A DNA stretch of 64,000 nucleotides from DATDAH01 sp963845425 (GTDB lineage: Bacteria; Actinomycetota; Acidimicrobiia; Acidimicrobiales; DATDAH01), in contig CAWJSC010000010.1 of assembly GCA_963845425.1 (NCBI GenBank), positions 806,001-870,000 on the forward strand. Direction: 5' to 3'. A model generated the notes under the pieces. It was not told the DNA's origin, did not search any database, and saw nothing but the letters and a program-made list of their open reading frames with translations. This document shows, one piece after another, positions 50,017 to 58,092 of this stretch. The translations under genes and the position numbers were made by a program. Each line of letters begins with the position of its first letter. The stretch's first letter is position 1.

Positions 50017-50490
50017 TCAGCCCGCGGAACGCTCGTCCAGCAGGTGCCGGACCTTCTGGTGACACGACTCGACCAGGTCGCGGTCGTGGCGGTGGCAGTC
50101 CTGAGCCAGGCGGCGGAGGGCGACGTCCCACTGGGCGAGGCGTTGATCGCCGTAGAGAGACGCGCCTCGCCCGATCCAGGCCAGGTCGGCCTCACAGAGC
50201 GACACCTGGTGCTCGGCCTCGGTGTACTGGTTGGCCACGAGCGGCAGCCGGTCGGCCTTGGCCGCCGGATAGGTCGTGCCCGCCACCAGCTCGAGGGGCG
50301 CCAGCTTGAACAGGCCCGCCAGCAGGGCGACGGTGCGCTCCCCCGGCGGCGACACGTCCGTCTCGAGGTGGGACAGGGCCACCCGGGAGATGCCCAGGCG
50401 CTCGGCCAGGTCGGTCTGGGTCCAGCCCCGCTTGCCCCGGTGCTCCGCGATGCGACGGCCCAGGGGCTCGCGTTCGGGGCCCCGTGGCAT
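50017..50490 (-). CDS. XRE family transcriptional regulator
   Basis: A 157-residue protein with an N-terminal helix-turn-helix (LGRRIAEHRGKRGWTQTDLA, RLGISRVALSHLE) followed by a helical region with two Cys (SLCEADLAW, DCHRHDRDLVESCHQ). It is divergent from gmd with a 73-base gap, so it may regulate gmd. ATG at 50490 chosen just before the HTH. Confidence 0.83.
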   Translation of the reverse strand: MPRGPEREPLGRRIAEHRGKRGWTQTDLAERLGISRVALSHLETDVSPPGERTVALLAGLFKLAPLELVAGTTYPAAKADRLPLVANQYTEAEHQVSLCEADLAWIGRGASLYGDQRLAQWDVALRRLAQDCHRHDRDLVESCHQKVRHLLDERSAG

Positions 50491-50563
50491 CCGCTCAGGG
50501 TAGAGCAGGGTGTGCCAACCCACTTGGCAGACGTTCTCCCCGGATCCGGGTACAACAGAACCC

Positions 50564-52564
50564 ATGGCCCGACGCGCGCTCATCACCGGAATCACCGGTC
50601 AGGACGGTTCCTACCTGGCCGAGCTCCTGCTCGACCGGGGGTACGAGGTCGTCGGCATGGTCCGCCGCTCGAGCACGGTGAACTTCGAGCGGATCGCCCA
50701 CCTCCAGCACCGCTTGACCCTCGTGCCCGGCGACGTGCTGGACGAGATCTCCATGATCGAGATCCTCTCCACCCACCGTCCCGACGAGGTCTACAATCTG
50801 GCTGCCCAGTCCTTCGTCCAGACCTCGTTCCAACAGCCCGTCCTCACCGGCGAGACGACCGCCCTCGGGGTCACCCGCCTGCTCGACGCCATCCGGATCG
50901 TGGACCCCGACATCCGCTTCTACCAGGCCTCGAGCAGCGAGATGTTCGGCAAGGTGCAGGAGGTCCCCCAGCGGGAGTCGACCCCCTTCTACCCGCGCAG
51001 CCCCTACGGCGTGGCCAAGGTCTACGGCCACTGGATCACCATCAACTACCGCGAGTCCTATGACCTCCATGCATCCAGTGGCATTTTGTTCAACCACGAG
51101 TCTGTGCCCGCCGAGACCCCGGTCGTCGTGCGGCGGCATGGCTACGTCGATGTCCGTCCCATCGGCGACCTCGCCCCGCACCCGGCCGAAGGTGAGCCAG
51201 GGGCACACGTCTCATATCCCGGCGGCGACCTCGAGGTCTGGGACGGCGAGGACTTCGTGCGGTGCCACGCCCGGACGGCGTACTGGCATGACGGCGACTC
51301 AGTGGTCCTGCATGGCCGTGGTGGGATCGTGCAATCGACCCCGGACCACGTGGTCTTCACCCCGGACGACGAAAAGCCCGCCGCAGCCTTCGGCGAGGGT
51401 GATCTCCTCAGGTTGGCGGAGCAGCCTCCCCAGACCCTGACCACGACCATGACCACCGAGGAGGCGTGGCTCCTGGGGTTCCTGGTGGCCGAAGGGTCCA
51501 TCCAGCCGAACGGCAAGGGCCGGATCACCTGCAACGACGACGCCGGCCTCGCTCAGGCCGCAGCGTGTTGGGAGCGGGTCAGCGGTGGGTGGTCCCGCAA
51601 GCACGAGGGCGTCCGTTCCGCCTTCTCGGACAACCGCACCACGGCGCTCGAGCTCAACGGCAACCGGCCCTACCTGCGGATCCTGCGCGGCGAGATCTAC
51701 CTGAAGGACGGCCACAAGCGAGTGCCCAAGCGCGTTCTGAACGCGGCCCCACACCTCCAGCTCGAGTTCCTGGCCGGCTACAACCTCGGCGACGGGCTGC
51801 GGGCAGGTCATGGAACCGATCTGTTCAAGAGCTTCCGGACGAACTCCCCCACCCTCGCCGCGGGTCTCATCTGGCTTGCCCGAACGACGCTCGGACGACG
51901 GGTCAGCCTCTACCTCCAGCCCGGCGCGCTCGGTGGCGGTGAGAGCTTCCTCATCAACCTGTCAACCGGCTCGCCGCGGGGCGACAAGGGTGCCCACCTC
52001 CGCAAGCCGCAAGACGAAGTTCGCAAGGTGGAACGGCGTCGCCATCGGGGGTGGATGTGTGACCTCGCCACCGAGACCGAGCGGTTCGCAGCTGGTCCCG
52101 GCTTCGTCGTCGTCCACAACAGCCCTCGGCGGGGGATGGAGTTCGTGACCCGGAAGATCAGCCACACGGTGGCGCAGATCGCGCTCGGACACGCCGAGGA
52201 GCTGCGGCTGGGGAACCTCGACGCCCAGCGGGACTGGGGCTTCGCGGGCGACTACGTCGAGGCCATGTGGCTGATGCTCCAGCAGGACCACCCGGACAGC
52301 TACGTCATCAGCACCAACGAGACCCACTCGGTGCGCGAGTTCTGCGAGGTGGCCTTCGGCCACGTCGACCTGGACTGGGAGCGATACGTGGTCATGGACG
52401 AGGCCTTCATGCGCCCCGCCGAGGTCGACCTGCTGGTCGGCGACTCGACCAAGGCCCGCACCGAGCTGGGGTGGGGCCCCCAGGTGGGATTCCAGGACCT
52501 GGTCACGATGATGGTCAGTGCCGACCTGGACCTGCTCAACGGCAGGCTGCGCGGGATCTCCTGA
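50564..52564 (+). CDS. gmd: GDP-mannose 4,6-dehydratase precursor interrupted by an intein
   Basis: A 666-residue precursor; removing the 340-residue intein leaves 326 residues, the usual Gmd length. Extein N (1-179): NADP loop TGITGQDGSYLAELLL, LVPGDVLDEISM, ASSSEMFGKVQE, and YPRSPYGVAKVYGHW (Tyr/Lys about 148/152). Extein C (520-666): SPRRGMEFVTRKIS, GNLDAQRDWGFAGDYVEAMW, LVGDSTKARTELGW. The intein splits the conserved FNHE-SPRRG substrate-binding motif, so activity requires splicing. Product: GDP-4-keto-6-deoxymannose, for Rmd. ATG at 50564 chosen from the conserved N-terminus MARRALITGITG; an earlier in-frame ATG at 50510 is in the promoter gap. Confidence 0.95.
   Translation: MARRALITGITGQDGSYLAELLLDRGYEVVGMVRRSSTVNFERIAHLQHRLTLVPGDVLDEISMIEILSTHRPDEVYNLAAQSFVQTSFQQPVLTGETTALGVTRLLDAIRIVDPDIRFYQASSSEMFGKVQEVPQRESTPFYPRSPYGVAKVYGHWITINYRESYDLHASSGILFNHESVPAETPVVVRRHGYVDVRPIGDLAPHPAEGEPGAHVSYPGGDLEVWDGEDFVRCHARTAYWHDGDSVVLHGRGGIVQSTPDHVVFTPDDEKPAAAFGEGDLLRLAEQPPQTLTTTMTTEEAWLLGFLVAEGSIQPNGKGRITCNDDAGLAQAAACWERVSGGWSRKHEGVRSAFSDNRTTALELNGNRPYLRILRGEIYLKDGHKRVPKRVLNAAPHLQLEFLAGYNLGDGLRAGHGTDLFKSFRTNSPTLAAGLIWLARTTLGRRVSLYLQPGALGGGESFLINLSTGSPRGDKGAHLRKPQDEVRKVERRRHRGWMCDLATETERFAAGPGFVVVHNSPRRGMEFVTRKISHTVAQIALGHAEELRLGNLDAQRDWGFAGDYVEAMWLMLQQDHPDSYVISTNETHSVREFCEVAFGHVDLDWERYVVMDEAFMRPAEVDLLVGDSTKARTELGWGPQVGFQDLVTMMVSADLDLLNGRLRGIS
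51101..52120 (+). mobile_element. Intein with LAGLIDADG homing endonuclease, inserted in gmd
   Basis: 340 residues from Ser1 (TCT, 51101) to Asn340 (AAC, 52120), followed by Ser+1 (AGC). Block A: SVPAETPVVVRRHGYVDVRP. Block B: GGIVQSTPDHVVFT with the T-x-x-H pair (Thr80, His83). Endonuclease motifs: WLLGFLVAEG (acid Glu131) and FLAGYNLGDG (acid Asp231). Block F: WMCDLATETERFAAG. Block G: FVVVHN with penultimate His339 and Asn340. All residues for splicing are present, with Ser instead of the commoner Cys at position 1. The frame is open throughout. Splicing competence is inferred. Confidence 0.95.
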
Positions 52565-52568
52565 TCCG

Positions 52569-53492
52569 GTGACCGCAGTGGCGGTGGTGGCCGGGGGCGT
52601 GGGCGCGGCCCGGATGCTGGGCGGCCTCGTGCAGGTGGTCGACCCGGCATCGATCACCGCCGTGGTCAACACCGGCGACGACGTCGAGTTGCACGGCCTG
52701 CACATCAGCCCCGACATCGACACGATCACCTACACCCTGGCCGGCGCCGTCAACCCCGAGACCGGCTGGGGCCTGGTGGGCGAGACCTGGCAGGCCATGG
52801 AGGCGCTCGGCCGGTACGGCGGCGTGACCTGGTTCAACCTCGGCGACCGGGACCTCGGCACCCACCTCTACCGCACGCAGCGGCTGCGGGAGGGCGCCAC
52901 CCTGACCGAGGTCACCGCCGAGATCACCGCCGCCTGGGACGTGGGCCTGGCGCTGGTGCCCATGAGCGACGACCCCGTCCGGACCATGATCACGGTCGTG
53001 GACGAGGGCGAGATCGGCTTCCAGGACTACTTCGTACGCCGCCATCACGACGTGGCGGCCACGGCCATCCGCTTCGCCGGGGCCCCCCAGGCCACGGCCT
53101 CCCCGACGGCCCTGGCCGCGCTCGCGCGTGCCGAGCGGGTGGTCATCGCCCCGTCCAACCCGCTGGTGTCGATCGCGCCCGTGCTCGCCGTTCCCGGCCT
53201 CCGCGAGGCCGTAGAGGCCCGGCGGGAGGACTGCGTGGCCGTCTCCCCGATCATCGCCGGGACCACGGTGAAGGGCCCCGCCGACCGCCTCCTGACCGAA
53301 CTGGGCCATGACGCGTCGGTCGTCGGCGTGGCCCGCCTCTATGCCCCCCTGGCCGCCAGGCTGGTCATCGACGAGGCCGACGCCGACCTGGCCGACGCCG
53401 TCAGGGCCGAGGGCATCGAGGCTGTCGTGGCCCCCACCATGATGTACGGCCCCGCCGAGGCCGCCGCCCTGGCCCGAGCGGTCCTGTCATGA
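52569..53492 (+). CDS. cofD: 2-phospho-L-lactate transferase (F420 biosynthesis)
   Basis: A 307-residue CofD/FbiA protein that joins a phosphoenolpyruvate- or lactate-derived nucleotide to Fo. Family marks: VAVVAGGVGAARMLGGL, VVNTGDDVELHGLHISPDIDTI, WFNLGDRDLGTHLYRTQ, VMSDDPVRTMI-like MSDDPVRTMI, and PSNPLVSIAPVLAVPG. GTG at 52569 follows the gmd stop by 4 bases, so gmd-cofD-cofE are likely one transcript. Confidence 0.93.
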   Translation: MTAVAVVAGGVGAARMLGGLVQVVDPASITAVVNTGDDVELHGLHISPDIDTITYTLAGAVNPETGWGLVGETWQAMEALGRYGGVTWFNLGDRDLGTHLYRTQRLREGATLTEVTAEITAAWDVGLALVPMSDDPVRTMITVVDEGEIGFQDYFVRRHHDVAATAIRFAGAPQATASPTALAALARAERVVIAPSNPLVSIAPVLAVPGLREAVEARREDCVAVSPIIAGTTVKGPADRLLTELGHDASVVGVARLYAPLAARLVIDEADADLADAVRAEGIEAVVAPTMMYGPAEAAALARAVLS

Positions 53493-54184
53493 GCATCGAG
53501 CTGATCGCGGTGGAGGGGATGCCGGAGGTCCGGCCGGGGGATGACATCGCCACGCTCATCGCCGCCGCGGCCGACGTGCGGAACGGCGACGTGCTGGTCG
53601 TCACCCAGAAGATCGTGTCCAAGGCCGAGAACCAGCTCGTGGCCGTCGACCCCGATGACCCGTTGGCGCACAAGGCGCTGGTCGAGGAGGAGTCCGTCCG
53701 GGTGCTGCGCCGCCGGGGCGACCTCGTGATCAGCGAGACGAGGCACGGCTTCGTGTGCGCCAACGCGGGCATCGACCGCTCCAACCTGGACGACGGCGTG
53801 GCCGCCCTCCTCCCCCGCGACTCGGACCGCTCCGCCCGCCGCATCCGGGACCACCTCCGGGGGGCCACCGGGGCCGAGGTCGGTGTCATCGTCTCCGACA
53901 CCTTCGGCCGCCCGTGGCGCAAGGGTGTGGTCGACGTGGCCATCGGCTGCGCCGGCATCGCCGCCGTGGTCGACCTCCGGGGCACCGAGGACGCTGCCGG
54001 TCACGAACTGCAGGTCACCGAAGTTGCCGTCGCGGACGAGATCGCCGCGGCCGCCGAGCTGGTCATGGGCAAGGCCGACGGCGTGCCCGTCGCCATCGTC
54101 CGCGGCCTGGACCCGGGGTGGCTCCGTGAGTCGAGCGTGAAGGCCGAGATCGTCCGCCCCCCCGACGAAGACCTCTTCCGGTAG
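53489..54184 (+). CDS. cofE: Coenzyme F420:L-glutamate ligase (CofE-type)
   Basis: A 231-residue F420 gamma-glutamyl ligase. VTQKIVSKAENQLV, SETRHGFVCANAGIDRSN, VIVSDTFGRPWRKGVVDVAI and GKADGVPVAIVRG are diagnostic. It adds glutamate to F420-0. The nitroreductase-like C-terminal domain found in mycobacterial FbiB is absent. ATG overlaps cofD by 4 bases. Three parts of this gene recur in the pseudogene at 56518-56735. Confidence 0.93.
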   Translation: MSIELIAVEGMPEVRPGDDIATLIAAAADVRNGDVLVVTQKIVSKAENQLVAVDPDDPLAHKALVEEESVRVLRRRGDLVISETRHGFVCANAGIDRSNLDDGVAALLPRDSDRSARRIRDHLRGATGAEVGVIVSDTFGRPWRKGVVDVAIGCAGIAAVVDLRGTEDAAGHELQVTEVAVADEIAAAAELVMGKADGVPVAIVRGLDPGWLRESSVKAEIVRPPDEDLFR

Positions 54185-54529
54185 CGACGGACGTGAAGGG
54201 CACCCACGTCTCCCTGCCCGATCCCCGCAACGAGTCCCTCCTCGTCTACGTCGACGGGGACTGGGTGCCCCGGGCAGTACCGGTCGGCGCAACGGTTCAC
54301 CGGCGTCGGGCCACCGCCCACCGACACCGTCGTCCTCAACCACCACCAACGGGACCTCGTCGAGGAGTACCGCCCGCTCTACGAGCAGCTCCTCGCCCAC
54401 CACCTCGACGCGGCAGCGGGCTCCGGGACCAGTCCAATGTGGACCTGTCCCCGTCGGCCGAGCTGACCTGGGGGTCAACCCAGTTCCCGCGGGGCTGCGC
54501 CGCGAGTCGGCCCCGGGGTCTCCCGCTCG
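54185..54529. pseudogene. Gene remnant after cofE, broken reading frame
   Basis: A plus-strand frame starts at GTG 54193 (LPDPRNESLLVYVDGDWVPR), which resembles the N-terminus of class IV (branched-chain) aminotransferases, then loses sense; another frame reads GPPPTDTVVLNHHQRDLVEE. No intact gene. Two small hairpins lie near 54432-54444 and 54468-54483, possibly ending the convergent cofE and cupredoxin transcripts. Family resemblance is weak. Confidence 0.4.
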
Positions 54530-55036
54530 TCAGCCGATCGTGAGGGTGCCCTGCATGCCCGCCGCCTCGTGCCCGGGAACGTCACAGCGCGTGGTGTAGG
54601 TGCCTGGCTCCAGGTCGCTGAGGTCGAGTTGGGTGGCGTCACCGGCCCCGAGCATCGACGACGCGGTCCCGTCAACACTCAGGTTGTGCTGGACGGTCCC
54701 GTCATTCTGGACCTGGAGCACGGCGCCGGCCGGAACCTCGAGAGTGCCGGGCGAGATGGCGAACTCGGTGAGTGAGACCGTCTCGCCAGCCGACGCCTCG
54801 ACACCGCTCCGTCCGCCCGATGCCTCGAGGCGCGCCGCTAGGCGGTCGTGCTCTTCCACCGCCCGGGCGGCGAGCCCGACGGCGAACAACGCCGCGACAA
54901 AGGCGAACACGGCGATGAAGAGCCCTGCCATGGCGAGGGTGTCGGTGTTGAGTCCGGGTCGCTTGGCCTTCACACGGCCGGTGGGTTCGTCCGCTGGTGC
55001 CCTAGAGGCGGTGTCGGGATTCTGGACTGAGGTCAT
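54530..55036 (-). CDS. Membrane-anchored cupredoxin
   Basis: A 168-residue protein: a basic N-terminus, one membrane segment (LAMAGLFIAVFAFVAALFAVGLAA), a helix, then a cupredoxin domain (residues about 87-168) with copper ligands in QHNLSVDG and CDVPGHEAAGM (His, Cys, His, Met). Type 1 copper electron carrier facing outside. It starts 8 bases after the multicopper oxidase stop, so it is likely its electron partner. Confidence 0.87.
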   Translation of the reverse strand: MTSVQNPDTASRAPADEPTGRVKAKRPGLNTDTLAMAGLFIAVFAFVAALFAVGLAARAVEEHDRLAARLEASGGRSGVEASAGETVSLTEFAISPGTLEVPAGAVLQVQNDGTVQHNLSVDGTASSMLGAGDATQLDLSDLEPGTYTTRCDVPGHEAAGMQGTLTIG

Positions 55037-55044
55037 GGTGGCTC

Positions 55045-56166
55045 CTACTGGATGATGAGGGCGCTGACCATGCCGAACATGCCCGTCGGGCTCTCGGCGT
55101 GGGAGAGGATGTGACAGTGGAAGGCCCACACACCTGGGTTGTCGGCGACGACGATTGCGTCCCAGCGCTCGCCGGGGGCCACCGTGATGGTGTCGCAGCG
55201 GAACGGCTGGGGAAGCGGATAGCCATCGCGGGCGAACACCTCGTAGGTGAGGCCGTGGAGGTGGATGGGGTGTACGAGCTGGCCCTCGTTCATGAACCGG
55301 AACCGCACACGTTCGCCCGGAGCAGCGACATACGGCGCGGTCGCAGGAAAACCCTTCCCGTTGATCGTGAACCCACCGAGCGTGTCGTTGAGGACGTACA
55401 GGTAGTCGCGGTCGTAGGACGGTTCGGCGGCGGGGTCCTGCGGCTCGACGAGGAGCGCGCCGAGCATGCCCTTGCCGACCTGTTCGGTGGCGTTGTGATG
55501 CGAGTGGTACATGTGGCTGCCGAACGGGCCGGGGGTGAACTCGTAGGTGAACTCGCCGCCGGGCTCGATCGGTGACTGCGTGATGTACGGCACGCCGTCC
55601 ATGTCGTTGGGAACCCGCTGGCCGTGCCAGTGGACGGTGGTGCTCTGGTCGAGGTTGTTGCGGACGTTGACCCGAACCGGCTCGCCTTCGATCGCTCGCA
55701 GCGTCGGCCCGGGCACGATGCCGTTGTAGGTGAGTGCTTCTTCGAGCTGGCCCGGCGTGACCTCCCACTCGACCGCGTCGCACGTGAGGTCGAACACACG
55801 GACCCCGTTCACCATCCGCCAGTCCAGATCGACAGCACCGAGCCCTTCGGTGATCGGCGATTCGGCGTTCTCGAGGAACTGCTGGACCTTCTCCTCGTGC
55901 ATGCCGTTCATGTCGGCGTCGGACATCCCAGTTCCGTCGGCGGTCGTCGCGGGCATCGCCATGGCGGGCTCCGTGGCGGAGGTGGCGACCGCCTGGGTCC
56001 CGTCCGTCGGCCAGGCCGCGGCCGCGGTGGCCCCCACAAGCGCCGCGCCGCCGACGCCGCCGGCAACCATGCCCAGGAAGACGCGGCGGTCGACACCGTC
56101 AGGGGAGTCGTCGGTCGACGCCGTGGGCGCCGTCGGGCCGGTAGGGGGGGCATCGGGGTCGGTCAC
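55045..56166 (-). CDS. Two-domain multicopper oxidase
   Basis: A 373-residue secreted oxidase. A Tat-type signal (DRRVFLGMVAGGVGGAALVG) is near residues 26-45, followed by a Met/His-rich segment. Copper motifs of multicopper oxidases are complete: TVHWHGQ, YHSHHNA, HPIHLHG, and HCHILSHAE with the type 1 Cys-His. Two cupredoxin domains instead of three point to the small-laccase / two-domain group; a copper nitrite reductase would lack the full four-motif set. Probable role: copper tolerance or phenol oxidation. Confidence 0.88.
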   Translation of the reverse strand: MTDPDAPPTGPTAPTASTDDSPDGVDRRVFLGMVAGGVGGAALVGATAAAAWPTDGTQAVATSATEPAMAMPATTADGTGMSDADMNGMHEEKVQQFLENAESPITEGLGAVDLDWRMVNGVRVFDLTCDAVEWEVTPGQLEEALTYNGIVPGPTLRAIEGEPVRVNVRNNLDQSTTVHWHGQRVPNDMDGVPYITQSPIEPGGEFTYEFTPGPFGSHMYHSHHNATEQVGKGMLGALLVEPQDPAAEPSYDRDYLYVLNDTLGGFTINGKGFPATAPYVAAPGERVRFRFMNEGQLVHPIHLHGLTYEVFARDGYPLPQPFRCDTITVAPGERWDAIVVADNPGVWAFHCHILSHAESPTGMFGMVSALIIQ

Positions 56167-56270
56167 GGCCCCAACTATTCAGATGGTCTCATGCCCTTGC
56201 TCGGGCCGAAGGTCCCGAATCGAGGGGGACGATCGTCACCCGTCGGCCCGCCACCCGGCTCGTGCCCAAC

Positions 56271-56425
56271 GGCTCCGGGTCCAGTCGAGGGTGGGTCGGA
56301 CCCCGTCGGCCAGGGTGACCTGGGGGACCCTGTCCGAGTTCGCGCGGGCCCTTGCCGGCGTCGAGGCAGGAACGGTCCAGCTCGCCGGGGCGGGCGTCGG
56401 CGTGGGTCGGAGGTCCCTGACGCCG
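56271..56425 (-). pseudogene. Decayed copy of the 3' end of the GalE-like gene
   Basis: Matches 59251-59406 on the same strand, sharing CGGCTCCGGGTCCAGTCGAG and AGGAACGGTCCAGCTC, with substitutions and small indels that break the frame. First piece of a three-part patchwork. Confidence 0.85.
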
Positions 56426-56430
56426 TCATC

Positions 56431-56517
56431 CGGCGCCGGCCGGGCCCGCGCCGGGCGCGAGCGCTACGTGCTGGCGCTGGGGCCGCGAGGACCTGCCCAC
56501 ACTGGTCGCCGCCTTCG
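56431..56517 (+). pseudogene. Decayed fragment of the family 4 glycosyltransferase gene
   Basis: Matches 48420-48517, sharing GAGCGCTACGTGCTGGCGCT, with about 12 bases deleted. Directly abuts the galE and cofE pieces. Confidence 0.85.
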
Positions 56518-56735
56518 CCGGAGGTCCGGCCGGGGGATGAGATCGCCACGCTCATCGCCGCCGCGGCCGAAATGCGGACCGGGAGGCCACCAGGGCCGAG
56601 GTCGGCGTCATCGTCTCCGACAGCTTCGGCCGCTCGTGGCGCAAGGGGTCGGTCGACGTGGACCATCGGCTGCGCCGTGAGTCGAGCGTGAAGGCCGAGA
56701 TCGTCCGTCCCCCCGCCGAGGACTTCTTCCGGTAA
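56518..56735 (+). pseudogene. Decayed, internally deleted copy of cofE
   Basis: Three segments correspond to cofE: 56518-56580 to about 53521-53583, 56582-56670 to about 53860-53954, and 56675-56735 to 54124-54184, the last ending with a stop. The intervening parts of cofE are missing. Divergence is modest but scattered. Confidence 0.87.
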
Positions 56736-56772
56736 GTCGCTCGTCGCCGTCTAGGGTCCCCCTCCCAACTTC

Positions 56773-58092
56773 ATGACCGAATCGCAACTCCTCCCGATCC
56801 TCATATCGCTCACGACGATGCTGGCGGGGGCGCACCTGCTGGGCTATGTCGCCGCCAAACTCCGGCAGCCGAGGTTCGTCGGGGAGATCCTGGCCGGTGT
56901 CCTGATCGGCCCGTTCGTCCTCGGCCAGTTCGCGCCCGACGCCACACGATCCCTCTTGGGAGACCCCGACGATGCCGGCGACCCGACACGGCTCGTCCTC
57001 GGCTTCCTGTCGTGGCTCGGTCTCCTGCTCCTCATGTTCATCTCGGGGGCGGAGGTCCGGCGCCCGCTCGCGCGCGAGCAGCGGGGGCCGACCCTGTGGA
57101 TCCTGGGGCTCGGCACGGCAGTGCCGTTGGCGATCGCTCTCGCGATCGGAGCCGCACTGCCGACCGGCGATCTCCGCGGGCCCCACGGCGGGGAGATCGC
57201 GTTCCTCGTCGTCCTGGCGACCGCCGCAGCGGTGACGTCGATCCCGGTGATCTCCCGGATCTTCCATGACCTGAAGATCCTGCACACCCGATTCGCCAGC
57301 CTGATCCTGGGCACCGCCATGCTGGAGGACATCGCGCTGTTCGCGGCCTTGGTCGTGGCGACGACCCTGGCCCGGCCAGAAGGTGGAGTGGCCGCGGGTG
57401 AGGTGGTCACCCACATCGCCGTGACCGTCACCTACCTCTTGGCCGGGCTCCTCGTCGCGCCGAGGCTCCTTCGGTCGGTGGTCGATCGGCGGTGGAACGT
57501 CCTGGCCCGTCGCCAGCAGGTCGGGTACGCGCTCGTGATCATGCTCGCCTACACGAGCGTGGCCGCCGCGCTGGAGGCGAACGTCGTCTTCGGCGCGTTC
57601 CTGGCTGGTTTCGGCCTGGTCGGTGGCATCCAAGGCACAGAACGGGAGTGGTTCGCGTCCGCGCTCGACGCGATCAGCAGATTCGCGTTCGCGAGCTTCA
57701 TCCCGCTGTACTTCGTGCTCGTCGGCACCCGACTCCAGCTGGGTGCCGGGTTCTCGATCGTCGTCCTGCTGACGTTCCTGGTCGGGTCGAGCGCGCTCCG
57801 AACGACCTTCGTCACTTTGGCGGGCCGCCGGGCGGGCTTCGGCAACCGAGACGCCGTGGACGTCGCCGTCGCGATGAACGCGAGGGGCGGTCCGGGCATC
57901 GTGCTGGCCACCATCGCCTTCGAGGCCGGCATCATCGCCTCGCAGTTCTTCACCGCGCTCGTGATCACGGCCATAGTGACCTCCCAGTTCACCGGCTGGT
58001 GGCTCGGCCGGGCGCTGCGAAGCCGCGGCGAGCTGCTGGGCGAACGCATCGGCGGAACGGTCACGCCACCACCGACCGAGACGCCGGCATGA
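56773..58092 (+). CDS. Cation:proton antiporter (CPA2/KefB-type)
   Basis: A 439-residue membrane protein with about 12-13 hydrophobic segments. The family loop LRQPRFVGEILAGVLIGPFVLG, VVLATAAAVTSIPVISRIF and a late AMNARGGPGIVLATIAF segment are typical of the Na+/H+ exchanger-like fold. No cytoplasmic TrkA-N domain. It may exchange K+ or Na+ for H+. Next gene overlaps by 4 bases. Confidence 0.88.
   Translation: MTESQLLPILISLTTMLAGAHLLGYVAAKLRQPRFVGEILAGVLIGPFVLGQFAPDATRSLLGDPDDAGDPTRLVLGFLSWLGLLLLMFISGAEVRRPLAREQRGPTLWILGLGTAVPLAIALAIGAALPTGDLRGPHGGEIAFLVVLATAAAVTSIPVISRIFHDLKILHTRFASLILGTAMLEDIALFAALVVATTLARPEGGVAAGEVVTHIAVTVTYLLAGLLVAPRLLRSVVDRRWNVLARRQQVGYALVIMLAYTSVAAALEANVVFGAFLAGFGLVGGIQGTEREWFASALDAISRFAFASFIPLYFVLVGTRLQLGAGFSIVVLLTFLVGSSALRTTFVTLAGRRAGFGNRDAVDVAVAMNARGGPGIVLATIAFEAGIIASQFFTALVITAIVTSQFTGWWLGRALRSRGELLGERIGGTVTPPPTETPA

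Noticed and set aside
54530..55783. A 417-codon minus-strand frame as one protein
   Set aside because: Its first 249 codons are an out-of-frame reading of the multicopper oxidase; only the last 168 codons (the cupredoxin) are real.
55045..56166. Copper nitrite reductase (NirK) as identity of the oxidase
   Set aside because: All four multicopper oxidase motifs are complete (HWHG, HSHH, HPIHLHG, HCHILSH), which fits a two-domain laccase better.
56271..56735. A functional short gene within the patchwork region
   Set aside because: Plus-strand frames across it are chimeric and lack coherent domains; the pieces map to three parents with deletions.
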